In this document: positions 30,753 through 40,865 of the stretch, one piece after another
Layout of the letters: each line of letters begins with the position of its first letter
How positions within the stretch are numbered: position 1 is the first letter of the stretch
DNA from: Apoderus coryli
Taxonomy: Eukaryota > Arthropoda > Insecta > Coleoptera > Attelabidae
DNA length: 64,000 bases
Direction of reading: 5' to 3'
Assembly (NCBI GenBank): GCA_911728435.2
Contig: OU452208.1
Location: 3,906,001 to 3,970,000, forward strand
Notes under the pieces: model-generated
Databases searched by the model: none
The model's input: the letters and a program-made list of their open reading frames with translations, nothing else
Told to the model about the DNA's origin: nothing
Translations under genes and position numbers: made by a program

Positions 30753-31697
30753 CTAGTTTTTTCGTGGTAGTATTTTAGGAACTCCACCTAAGTACCTGAG
30801 AATGATGTTCTTTTCACCATTTTCCAAACGAGCCTTAAACTCTTCCTTAATTTGTCTTTCGTATATTCGCTGCTTCGGAGTAAGATCGAGGTTGATAAAG
30901 ACGTTTTTATTTCGAAGTTTTGATCGGGACTTTATAATTTGATTCGCTACAGCAGGATTTTGGAGCGTAACCTTCAGTGCCCTTAAGCCACGTTTGTTGG
31001 GCTTACCTATGCGAGATACATTATCTATTTTGATCTGTTGTTGAACCAGCTCCCCGAGCAACTTGGACACATCCTCGGCGTCAGAGTTGCGCTCCTCCAT
31101 ATTGAAGACCATAATATTGTTTGATCTTCTGTTACGATCTTCGAGTTCGTTCATCATTTCAGTATCACCAGCGCTGTGCTCTTGACCTAAATTCTCAAGA
31201 CAAGCCTTTTCATTTAATTTTAGAATCTTGTCTTCAATTATTTCTACTTTGTCGGCAAGGCTTGCGATTCTAATATTAGTTTCACTTTTAAAGTGGTTGG
31301 ATTCAGTCAAAAGAGACTTTATTTCATGTCTCTGATCCACAATCAATTGATAGATAATGGTTACTACATTTAGTACATCCTTAATATCCGTATTCTTTTT
31401 CGCTAGTATACTGTTTATTAGTGTATCGTTTGCAACGTGATTCTCTACTTCAGTTGTTCCTGACGAAGTTGAACAATTAGCACTGAGACTTTGTCTTCCA
31501 ATAGACTTAGCCTGATTACACCCCTTGCATATCCAAGTATGATTCCTGTTTTTCTTTGCTTTAGAAAACAAATCATTGAACTCCATATCTGTGAGTGAGG
31601 AGCATCCCTTGTGATACCATGATCGACAACTGCTGCACTCTATCGATCGTGCAGATGACCTAATTGAAGCATCACAAACGCCGCATACGGAAACCAT
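30753..31697 (-). CDS. ORF1: PHD-finger, coiled-coil and RRM-like protein
   Basis: I start it at the ATG at 31697 (MVSVCGVCDASIR); the frame is open further to 31772 but that part looks like leader. Length is 314 residues. A C4HC3 PHD finger fills the first 55 residues: CGVC, CSSC, WYHKGC and WICKGC. Next comes a predicted coiled coil (the IRIASLADKVEIIEDKILKL region), then NNIMVFNMEE and RALKVTLQNP, which look like the two RNP strands of an RRM, and a basic C-terminus. PHD-finger ORF1 proteins are known in CR1-like elements; they bind element RNA as a chaperone. It ends LPRKN-stop at 30753, directly after a slippery sequence. Confidence 0.85.
   Translation of the reverse strand: MVSVCGVCDASIRSSARSIECSSCRSWYHKGCSSLTDMEFNDLFSKAKKNRNHTWICKGCNQAKSIGRQSLSANCSTSSGTTEVENHVANDTLINSILAKKNTDIKDVLNVVTIIYQLIVDQRHEIKSLLTESNHFKSETNIRIASLADKVEIIEDKILKLNEKACLENLGQEHSAGDTEMMNELEDRNRRSNNIMVFNMEERNSDAEDVSKLLGELVQQQIKIDNVSRIGKPNKRGLRALKVTLQNPAVANQIIKSRSKLRNKNVFINLDLTPKQRIYERQIKEEFKARLENGEKNIILRYLGGVPKILPRKN
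30756..30762 (-). promoter_or_regulatory. Candidate -1 ribosomal frameshift site (A AAA AAC)
   Basis: On the minus strand the last ORF1 codons are CGA AAA AAC TAG. The heptamer A-AAA-AAC is in the correct X-XXY-YYZ phase and the stop follows at once. Slipping back one base leads to CTA GCT TCG AAG and straight into the ORF2 frame with no stop before the endonuclease. A fused ORF1-ORF2 product would result from a fraction of ribosomes. A downstream stimulatory structure was not identified by eye. Confidence 0.55.
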
Positions 31698-34270
31698 CGT
31701 TCTAGAACTCCAAGAGCCGCCCTCGTAAATACAAAAACCAGCAATGTCGACAAACAAATATAAACACAACAAAAAAAAGACGCGATAAGGAAATTGATAA
31801 TGGCTAGCCGATATACCTATGTCTATTATTTACAGCAATTAAAATTGTGATTTTATTACTTAAAAAAAAAAGAGCAGCCTTAAATAAAGTTCTTCCTATT
31901 AATTACTGTAGTATCTTTTCTGTCTGCCATGGTTCTGAAATACTTTTACTCGAGAGCACTTCTGCAAAAAAAAAGTAAAACTATTATAAATAAGTTGAAC
32001 ACAAGGATATATATGTTATTTTCGTGGACAACTTAGATGATTTTTGAATAGAGTTGCACAATTATTGATTTGGTTACATTTGTAAAATGATTGTGATTGT
32101 AGAAGAAAATATAAAAATGTTATAAATAATAATCAGATGTGAGCAGCTATTAATTTTTCGTGGGATAACTGTTATTTCTAACAGGATGGTTTTAAAATAT
32201 TTCCATTTCTATATCTACAAATATTTTTCAATTGACTTACACCTCAAAATCGTCGAATATGCTTCAAAACCAGGAGCCATGTTGCAATTGTCCAATTGAA
32301 ATCTTGATATTTTCGTGTCTTCCGATACTACAATCACGAGTCGAGCTACTTTTTAATTTAACGACTTCGAAAATCGCAATTGCCACCTCAAAAACTCACA
32401 AAAGTCCACAGTTCTGAGGAGCAAATAACACTTTAATATTTACGCGTTCCCGGCGAACGTTGTATGTTTTTAAAATATCTGTAACAAAGAAAGTATTGTT
32501 TAGTTATCAACTTAAGCGGATTATTTTTTTTTTCGAATATATATTATGCCAAATATTATTGAATTTATTTGAAGATTACATACCATGTGAATAAACACTT
32601 CTGCATTAAACTCCACTCCTTCCATTTCATTCCATGCTTAACCTTAACTAAACTAGGGCCTATGGGCACTCCTGAAATGTACAAAAAAAATGTTTTAGCA
32701 ATTTATAGAGTCATTTAAAATTAAATTATAAATAAAGTCAGTTTAAGACATGGGTTTTGTGACAAGAATTTACAACTACTTTTAGAAATTAGGAACAAGA
32801 CTTCTAAATTTAAATATGTTGATCTAGCCAAATAAAATTATGAATCAAAAAAGATTTTCAGTATATCCCGCTCGCGGGGCACGTGCATTATCCAACTACT
32901 CTTAGAAATTAGGTACAGGATTTAAATTTAAATATGTTAATCTAATCAAGTAAAACTATGAATCAAAAAAGATTTTCAGTATAACTCGCTCGTGGGGCTG
33001 GTTAATTGTCCTGCAGCTCTAAAAAACTCCTTTTTTGGAATTTTTTTCTTATATGATCAATAAGTAGACTATTATAACCATAACTAGCTGTGGTGTTAAG
33101 CAAAATCATAAGATTTCAGGGAAATTTTGTTGGATATACTTAAAGTAAATAATTATACATACAAATTTCATAATATGCTACTCTCGTTATTTCATATATT
33201 ATTATTATACGAATATCACAAAAATGTTTAACTTGGCCTCTTTTCAACGCAGTTTTTAAATATGTTGATCTAGCCAAATAAAATTATGAATCAAACAAGA
33301 TTTTCAGTATATCCCGCTCGCGGGGCACGTGCACTATCCTGCAGCTCTAAATAACTCCTATTTTGGAATTTTTTTCTTACATGTTCAATAAGTAGACTCT
33401 TATGAACACAACTAGCTGTGGACTCCAACAAAATCGTAAGATATCAGGGAAAATTTATTGCATGTACTTAAAGTAAATAATCATAAAAGTTTATAATTTA
33501 TAACTGAAATACAAAATAGGCTATATTATGCAGACTACATACAAATTTTATATGCTCTCGTTATTTCATATATTATACGAATATCTTTTCAACGCATTTT
33601 AGTTAACAAAAAGTTTGCAAGACAACAAGACAAAGAAATATTCAGCAAATTAATGATGATGTTAGCATATTAAAAAATTGCTATTTACCAACATGTACCA
33701 ATAATTTTTTACAAAAAAAAATAATTAGTTTCCTTTAAAAGTCAAGAAATTATCAAACCACCCTCGTGTAATATAATTCATATATCCGCCACAAAGTACG
33801 GGCTTGGCCTGTCTAATTATTACTCGCATCGAAAAAATTCGAAAAAAATAATTATTTCGTGCTGCAGGCTGATGTAGCCACTCTGTTCGCCCTTAAAAAG
33901 TTATCAATACTAAAATTTAAATAACTTACACCTAATCCGCTTTCCTTTGCTTATACTCCTGCATCCATTTTCCATACCAATACTACTACGCTTCACGTAG
34001 ATCAAAGCACTATTTTTTTCGCAAAGGAACACTTTTGGATTAAAAACGTAAGTAGCTCGACAAAAGTATAAATCAGATAACGCACTTTTTCACATATTAT
34101 AACACATTACTATTACGCGATGGACCCGACGACGACGCGACGGTGATAAATATCTGCGAAATAAAAAAATAAATAAAATGTAATTAAATCCACGCACCCA
34201 AAAATATATTTTAAAACTATAACACATCCTTACACTTCAACGAAAGACTCTGTACTGAACAAAATATTAT

Positions 34271-35737
34271 AATAAACTTATTGAAATATAATACGCAAAA
34301 AAACAAAAATCGATATATCACCGTGCCACAAAAACATAAAAAAGTATATAGTTCTACTGTGTTCTATAAAATATTTTAGACTAGTACAAATATAAAAACA
34401 AAACAAAAAAACAGAGAAAAACTTTACAGATAGTGTAAACAAGTGAGTAATCATTCGAGACACTATGTTTCTGTAAAATATTATATTTGGATAAGATTTT
34501 AAAATATTAACTTATATCTCTCTATAGATCTCGACAGGAGTAATCACGATTGGTATTGGCAGTTATGAAAATTTAGGGGCACTAAAGTCGTTAGGTTAAA
34601 GATAATCGCATTTTTCCGGTGATACGGGAGTTGATGTTAACTTGCTTATTTTAGATAGAACACCCTATATATTATTACCGACCAACTTGATTACATTTTA
34701 AACTAAAATACATCAAAAACTTCTTGATGTAACCTGCGTCCGGTTTTTACTAAAATAGTTTTAGAAAAGCATTGTATTCCATAATCCGTAAAAAAATACA
34801 CAGCATGTTAGTCAATATTTTAAATTGGAAGTGAACACATTCTATAAATTTTAAACAAGTCAAAATTGGTACCCCTGAGGTAGTAATAGCTTTCCGTAGG
34901 TAAACATATCTTTATATTTATTTTTGTTAATAATTCAAGTATCTACGCAAGGACGCACTGTTTTTTCTTAATATATTCGACCGACAATACAGAAAAAATA
35001 TTTAAAGGAGTTTTTGAATTATGAACCTTTGACACCCTCTATCTAGACAACTAAGCCTTTGATTTTTTAATAAAATTTACATTTACTACATTTTAATGCG
35101 CATAAAACCAAAAAATGCCGGAAGTTTAAAAAATTTCACTTATTTCTATTTTAGCATTAAATTTCAAAACCTGTTGTATCTAAAACGCCAGCATTCTGCT
35201 TATTTATTTGTGTTTGTAAAAATTACTCCTGCACGCCACTGAGAATGACCCTCTTTTAAAAAAACGCCACATACTCCCTATACACACGTATTTGGAAGTA
35301 ATTTTAGGTGCAGTTTCATATTTTATTAAATAATTCTATTAATATATTTCGATTTTAACATACTTTTTATATTTTAAAACCTTTTGGACACTATTTTTTT
35401 TTAGAAATGAAGTTAGGAAGAAACTATGTTTAAGATTTGTCTTGTATTACGGCGCAAGTTTGTTAGACACAATAAAGATTATGATTATTATTAATGGGAC
35501 ACCCTTTATTTCATCATTGCTTGTTTTGAAATTTTTAGAAAAACGTTTTCTTCCATAATCCATAAAAAATACACAGAATGTCAGTCAAAATTTTAAAGTG
35601 GAAGTGGATACCCTGGATAAATTTTAAACAAGTCTTTATTTGCTTATTAATTTAGCAATTCGGGGTACACACAGATCAAAGATCCAAAACAGTACCCACA
35701 GTTTAATATACATGTTCAGTGATTTAATCAATAGAAC
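34271..35737. other. AT-rich repeat fragments, no gene
   Basis: No coding region supported. 34670-34960 resembles parts of the tandem unit (ACTTCTTGATGTAACCTG) and 35160-35513 belongs to a dispersed family ending in GGGACACCCT that recurs at 38575-38947 and, inverted, at 49745-50110. The rest is simple AT-rich sequence. Confidence 0.5.
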
Positions 35738-36535
35738 TTACCAAAAAAAAAAACATACATAAGAGTGCAAATACAATAGTTGGTTAATCATGTTTCTTGC
35801 AAATATGTTAAATGTATATTTAGACATAGTGGGAAAATCGAAATCCACAATCAATAAATTAAAAGTCTTTAACATCCTACAGATAGGAGAATTTTGTCCA
35901 GCATTAGTTCGTCTAAATGGAATAACAAATAACTCATTGTTCCTCAATGTTCTAAGTGGCTCGTTAAAAATAATGTTTTCTAAAATAGAAGCTGACTGCA
36001 GTAAGCCTTTTAAAATCTTAAATATAAATAATAAATCAGAGAGTTGCCTTCTCTTTTGCAATGATATTATTGAATATCTTCGCATAATGGGATTGTAATT
36101 CACGGGAAAACTCAGTATGATGACGGACTTATATGCCAAGTAGTTCAAAAACTTATGTTGTATACTCTCGATACGTTGTATATAGCACGCATATTGCGGA
36201 CACCACACTGTTGATGCAAAACTCAGCTTTCCGTAAATGAGAGAATAATACAAAGAGAGCAATCAACCAGCCTATCCAAATCATCTTGCAATAGCTTGCT
36301 GTCATTAAGATTAGACACAGTTTTATATAATTTTAGGTCGTCTGCATAAAGTTTAAATTGGGAATTTTTGAAGAATGTGTTTATGTCACTGATATATATA
36401 ATAAAAAACAGAGGACCCAGATGACTACCCTGAGGAACACCAGATGGTACATTAAAAGCTTCAGATTCAAAATTGTATAAAGAAACAACTTGTTTTCTTC
36501 TAGTGATATATGACCATATCCATCTTAGCAAGTCA
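35738..36535 (-). pseudogene. Reverse transcriptase fragment of a third non-LTR element
   Basis: Two overlapping frames. 36223-36531 has WIWSYITRRKQVVSLYNF, SGVPQGSHLGPLFF and LYADDLKLYKTV with the catalytic DD. 35738-36262 begins after a deletion with YGKLSFASTVWCPQY and continues with the C-terminal domain (IQHKFLNYLAYKS, FRRTNAGQNSP). The LNI-K-C and RDLG blocks between them are missing. It resembles the element at 27733-31860 in motif order, yet is a different, older copy. Upstream parts (endonuclease) are absent. Confidence 0.8.
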
Positions 36536-37470
36536 GCCGTAACACCGTCTTAAAAAATAATTGGTACCCCTGACACAGGAAGACATTTCCGTACGTAAAT
36601 ATATATTTATATTTATTTTTGTTAATAATATTTTAATAATATCCAAAAAGACGTTCTTAAAAACTAAAAATAAAATGGTTTAAACACACATTTTTGGACA
36701 ATTTAAGTTTAAATAGAATAAAATTTTTAATAGATACATGTTTGTTGTTTGTCTTTTAGAGCGGTGTCGCATTACGAAAAAGCAAGTTTTGTCTGCTGCG
36801 CGTTTGTGAACTACCCTGTATAATTGAAAATATTTCTGGATTGTACATCTTTCCAGTTGTAAGACCCTATATATTTTTCCTAATATTATAACCGAAATAT
36901 TTTTTTTTTCTTCATCAACTTCGTGAGAACATACCAAGATTCGATAGCGCGTTATGTTTATATTAAATAAAAATAATGCAGCCTCAAGAGGTTTGTAAAG
37001 TAAACAAATAAATGGTTCTAGACGTCTGAGAATCACGTCTTTGTCTATGGGATTCATTTTCAATTTTATTTCCAAAGAGTTTACAACTATTCGAATATTT
37101 TAAATTATTAATTATTAAATTGTGTGTTTGTGAATCTTGTGTGTTCAACCTACCTATTGTCGACGAGGTTCTATTCTACATCCATAAGGGTGAGTTTCTC
37201 ACTGAGTAAATTTGTTTTGCATGATTTTCTTTTCGATACATATATTATTCATTATTTATGATTTATTTAACATTTGGCTATTATTGATATTTTAATTTGA
37301 TAATACATATTTATCTGAAGGAAGTTAAATTCAAAACAAGTGCATTTTCTATTCTTGATCATATTTATATTGATATCAAGTAATTATCAGATTTTTCATG
37401 TTTTATTATTTTAATATCATTGACTCATTAATGCCGTATGAAACATCAGTATATTTTGGTCAATTATGGA
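36536..37470. other. Unassigned AT-rich DNA before the hairpin array
   Basis: A minus-strand open frame of 131 codons (36680-37075) matches no family I know, and part of the region (36660-36720) recurs inverted near 47640, so it is probably chance. 37130-37190 contains CATAAGGGTGAGTTT, a donor-like site just upstream of the hairpin array, which could belong to a plus-strand transcript. Confidence 0.35.
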
Positions 37471-37473
37471 GCA

Positions 37474-37871
37474 GTATCTTGCGTGACCTGCCCCTGATAC
37501 ATTATAAGCTCCGGACCGTTGAATTATTATTTATTTATTTTGTTAGTATCTGGAGCGATATCTTGCGCGACCTTCCCCTGATATAATTGCACACTCAGTA
37601 CTAACGTGTGGTCAGTTATAGAGCAGTATCTTGCGTGACCTACCCCTGATACATTATAAGCTCTCGACCGTTGATTATTATTGGTTAGTATCTGGAGCGA
37701 TACCTTGCGCGACCTTCCCCTGGTATCATTGCACACTCAGTACTACCGTTTGCCTAGTTTTTGGAGGGTACCTTGCGTGATCTGCCCCTGGTACCATGGC
37801 CACTCCGAACTAGTGTTATTTGAATTTTGTGATAACTGCAGCGATACCTTGCGTGACCTACCCCTGGTATC
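37474..37871 (+). repeat. Six tandem hairpins with a conserved 17-nt loop
   Basis: Hairpin spans: 37474-37500, 37558-37584, 37626-37652, 37699-37727, 37767-37795 and 37843-37871. Each has the loop TTGCGYGAYCTNCCCCT (17 nt) closed by a stem of 5 to 6 bp. Stem pairs are GTATC/GATAC (1, 3), ATATC/GATAT (2), GATACC/GGTATC (4, 6) and GGTACC/GGTACC (5): sequence differs, pairing is kept. Copies 1 and 3 share flanks, and 2 and 4 share flanks, so the array grew as a dimer of about 150 bp. Spacing is about 66-84 bp. The sense strand is unknown. On the minus strand the loop contains AGGTCA, a nuclear-receptor half-site, in copies 1, 3 and 6. Confidence 0.75.
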
Positions 37872-38574
37872 ATTGACGCTCAGTATATCAATGAATGATG
37901 TATTACTGGCAATTTTTGATTAATGTTATCTTAATTCTGAATTAAAGTCGTAAAAGACAATGTGGATAAGATGTCCCAATAACAATAAGGAATTAATTAA
38001 TAATAATGCACATTACAATACAAGATTTTACATACACACATGAGTAGAACAAAATTGCTCAGACTTTCCTTCTGTTTATTTACAGATATACGTCACCTCA
38101 TCAACCGATTAAAGCTTCGGCCCAGTTACTGGCAAAGTAATTTTACTTTTTATATATATTTCTTTATTTTAAGTTTTTATTTTATTTTTCTTTATTTCTT
38201 CATTATATGTATATTTATATTTTTTTTTATCTGAATTTACTGTTTTACTTGAAAAGAATACAAAATAATAGACGAAAATAATTAACGCATCCTGACAATT
38301 TATTATACTTTAAATTTTCCTACACAGTGCCAAAAAGTTTTGTAGAGGATTTTTTTGCCTATCGATATCCACCCTGTATGTCTATAATATGAATTTAAAA
38401 AGAGTAAAAGTCCAAACTGGAAAAATTGTCATTGTTAATAAAACTAACGTCTACATTTCAATGCCGGTAAATCAAAAAAATTCGGGATGTTTAAAAAAAA
38501 TTTTCACTTAATTCTTTACATACTTAATATGTTTCTTTGAGCTTTGTTGTATTAAGTATATTTGGAAATATTTT

Positions 38575-38947
38575 AGCATTACATTTCGAAATCTGTTGTA
38601 TCATGTTGTGTGCTAATTGATTTGTGTTTGTAAAACTTGCTTCACACGCCACTGATAATGACACTCTTTTAAAAAAATCGATATACTATCTATATACACG
38701 GATTTGGAGGTTATATCAGGTCCAGATTAAATACTTCTATTAATTTATTTCGATTTTAACATAGTTTTCAAATTTTAGCCCCCATTTTAAAACCTTTCTG
38801 GACGCCTTTTGGACACTGATTTATTTGAAAATAATTGAAGGTAGGTATAAACGAAGTTTCACATACGTCCTGCATTTGCGCGCAAGCCTGTTAGACACAA
38901 TAAATATTATTTTTTTAATTAAATTTTAATTAATGAGACACCCTGTA
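38575..38947 (+). repeat. Dispersed repeat ending GACACCCTGTAT
   Basis: Shares blocks such as TTAACATAGTTTT, CTGGACGCCTTTTGGACACTG and TTAGACACAATAAA with 35160-35513 and 54710-55080 and, on the other strand, 49745-50110. It ends in GAGACACCCTGTATATAATA. This is probably a non-autonomous element or retroelement 3' end (AATAAA followed by T-rich sequence). No ORF. Confidence 0.55.
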
Positions 38948-39599
38948 TATAATAATAAATAAAAAAAATAAAATAAAAAATATATAATGTCATCGTTTGT
39001 TTAGATTTTTGTTTCTAATAATGGCCTACATTTTGAGTCTTAACATTAGTTTGTTATTGATAAGTTTTGTTTTGTTTTTTTTTTGTCTTCATGATAATGT
39101 CCCTGATTTATAATAATGCGTCAATTAATTATCATTGTCCCTTTTCAGTGACCTAAAGCCTAATTAGCAAACACTAAATTTAGTGGTGAAAATATGGTTT
39201 GTAGTTATTCTGACTGATTTTGACTAAATAGACAGGCATTTTGCATATTACGGATTTGTCAAGAGAAGAAAAATGGAAACAAGTCATGACATAATATTTA
39301 AGTTAATAAAAAATGATACGTAAAATTCCCTCTAATTTTGATTAAAAATATTTTGAGCTAACTTTAAGAGCAACGGAAATATCAAAGAAAATCGTAAAAA
39401 ATGAAAATCACGCTGTTGCGTAAACGCAAGTAAAGTATCTGCCAGTTTTGTTAAATAAAATTGAAGCAAATAATAATAATTGAAAAATGGGGCATGTAAA
39501 AGAGATCTACTTTATTTTGTACGGACTTTACTCTTCTGGATACTACATTTAGGGCACAACATAATTAAATATAATTATAAAAGAAAACAAAACATAGTG

Positions 39600-39878
39600 A
39601 TAATTTATGTTCTTTGGTCTGTCTTTAAGTTTACTGAACAAGGATCGTGTCGTTTTCTTGTAATACACTAAATCTGACTTTAATATGTTGCTAAGTCTAT
39701 GGAAAACACCCGGTATATATATCAGTGGTAACCTGATCAATGGTAACATGTTTTGATTGTCATTCTGTACTGCTCTATCTCGGATCCGGTGTTCATTGAA
39801 GATCTTGTTCAACAAATTCACAGGATCGCCATTATTTGTTAGGAGACCTTTTAAGATTGTCAGATTGTTTTTTATCAA
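39600..39878 (-). pseudogene. Penelope-like element fragment, copy A
   Basis: The frame reads LTILKGLLTNNGDPVNLLNK, NMLPLIRLPLIYIPGVFHRL, SNILKSDLV and LFSKLKDRPKNINY. The order YIPG, then a SNILK helix, then SxLKD-P matches the region between the RT and the GIY-YIG nuclease of Penelope-like retroelements, where the next block would be the VVYxIxCxxC start of the nuclease. That part is absent. Compared with copy B it lacks 12 bases in frame. Family assignment is from motif memory. Confidence 0.5.
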
Positions 39879-39879
39879 C

Positions 39880-40856
39880 GTGTGTGTATGTCATTCCACC
39901 TATTTGTCATAGTTTCATAGTGATAGAATATAACCTAAAAAATGTTACATAAAAGAATTGGTTCACACAGGCGTTCGAAAATAGTCTAAAAGGTCAAAAA
40001 CGAAAAAAAAATGTTTCTCAAATATATCAGAAAAATTGGCTAATGATATATAGCTTTAATATAAGATAACCTAAAAAATGCAGCATAAAATTTTTATTTA
40101 CTTAGGTGTTCGTAAATAGTAGAAAAAGGGGTAAAAAAAAAAAAATTAAAATGTAAAAATTTTTATATATACCTAACTAGTTGAATTGGTGTTAAAAATA
40201 CACGACAAAAATTAATGTACCATAGGCGTCCGTGAAAGTTCTATAAAAGGGTCAAAAAAAATTTGTATCCGTGATAACTCAAAAACCACTTAACGGATTT
40301 GAGCGTCGGCAAGGGGTTTAAAAGAGGGTTCAAAAATTTTAAAAATCATAGTTCTTAAACTTATCCGAAATATTGAATAATTTTTTGTGCGTTTAATTAA
40401 ACATAACCTAAAATATTTAACCTAAACAATTAGACTACATTGACATTCGAAAAAAGTTTAAAATGGGGTAAAAAGTTTAGAAAAACAAATTTCTTAAACA
40501 TAGCAGAAATATTGACTAGTTATTTATAGCTTTGATAGAATATAACCTAAAAAATGTGTTATAATTAACTTGTAGGCGTTCGTAAATAGTGTAAAAGGGG
40601 TCAAAATAAAAACATATATACTTCCTAAACTTATTCGGAATACGGAATAATTTTTCACAGTTGTGATAGAATATAACCTAAAAAATGTTAAATAAATGAA
40701 CTGGTTCACACAGGCGTTCGAAAAAGGGTCAAAAACGAAAAAAAAAATTTTTCCAAATATAACAGAAAAGTTGGCTACTTATATATAGCTTTGATATAAG
40801 ATAACCTACAACATGCAGCATAACAATTTTGTTTACATAGGGGTTCGTAAATAGTA
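39880..40856. other. AT-rich DNA with five or more GGCGTTCG-type degenerate repeats
   Basis: Short sentences of the form ATAACCTAAAAAATG ... AGGCGTTCGAAAATAGT ... AAAAGG recur about every 90-130 bp (about 39925, 40065, 40220, 40390, 40535, 40670, 40800), a diverged tandem repeat. No gene. The same array is in copy B (56050-56850). Confidence 0.55.
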
Positions 40857-40865
40857 GAAAAGGGG

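Larger units (their letters stand above)
27733..31860 (-). mobile_element. Nearly full-length non-LTR retrotransposon (CR1/Jockey superfamily)
   Basis: An element of about 4.1 kb with both ORFs open. The 3' end is at about 27733 with a short AAAT-type tail (plus-strand TTTATTTATTTATTTA), and the 5' end lies at about 31860 beside an A-rich host stretch. ORF1 carries a PHD finger and ORF2 carries endonuclease plus RT. No clear target duplication is seen, and some host bases at the site are missing. It looks recent, since neither ORF is broken. Confidence 0.9.
27061..34270. repeat. 3.7-kb tandem unit, copy 4 (split and mosaic)
   Basis: The segments 27061-27732 and 31861-34270 follow the unit order, with a non-LTR element between them. 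Part of the unit (about 25 bp, after TTTTGAAAC) was lost at the insertion. A 364-bp tract (32893-33256) duplicates an internal part of the unit and is close to copy 2 rather than to its own flanks. The copy fades after about 34270, so it is the last in the array. Confidence 0.75.

Noticed and set aside
36680..37075. 131-codon minus-strand gene
   Set aside because: No recognisable motif, its end lies in a repeat that recurs near 47640, and base composition is that of the surrounding AT-rich DNA.
38040..38234. 64-codon plus-strand frame that is identical at 54170-54364
   Set aside because: Identity is explained by the segmental duplication; the second half is low-complexity Phe/Ile/Tyr from T-rich DNA.
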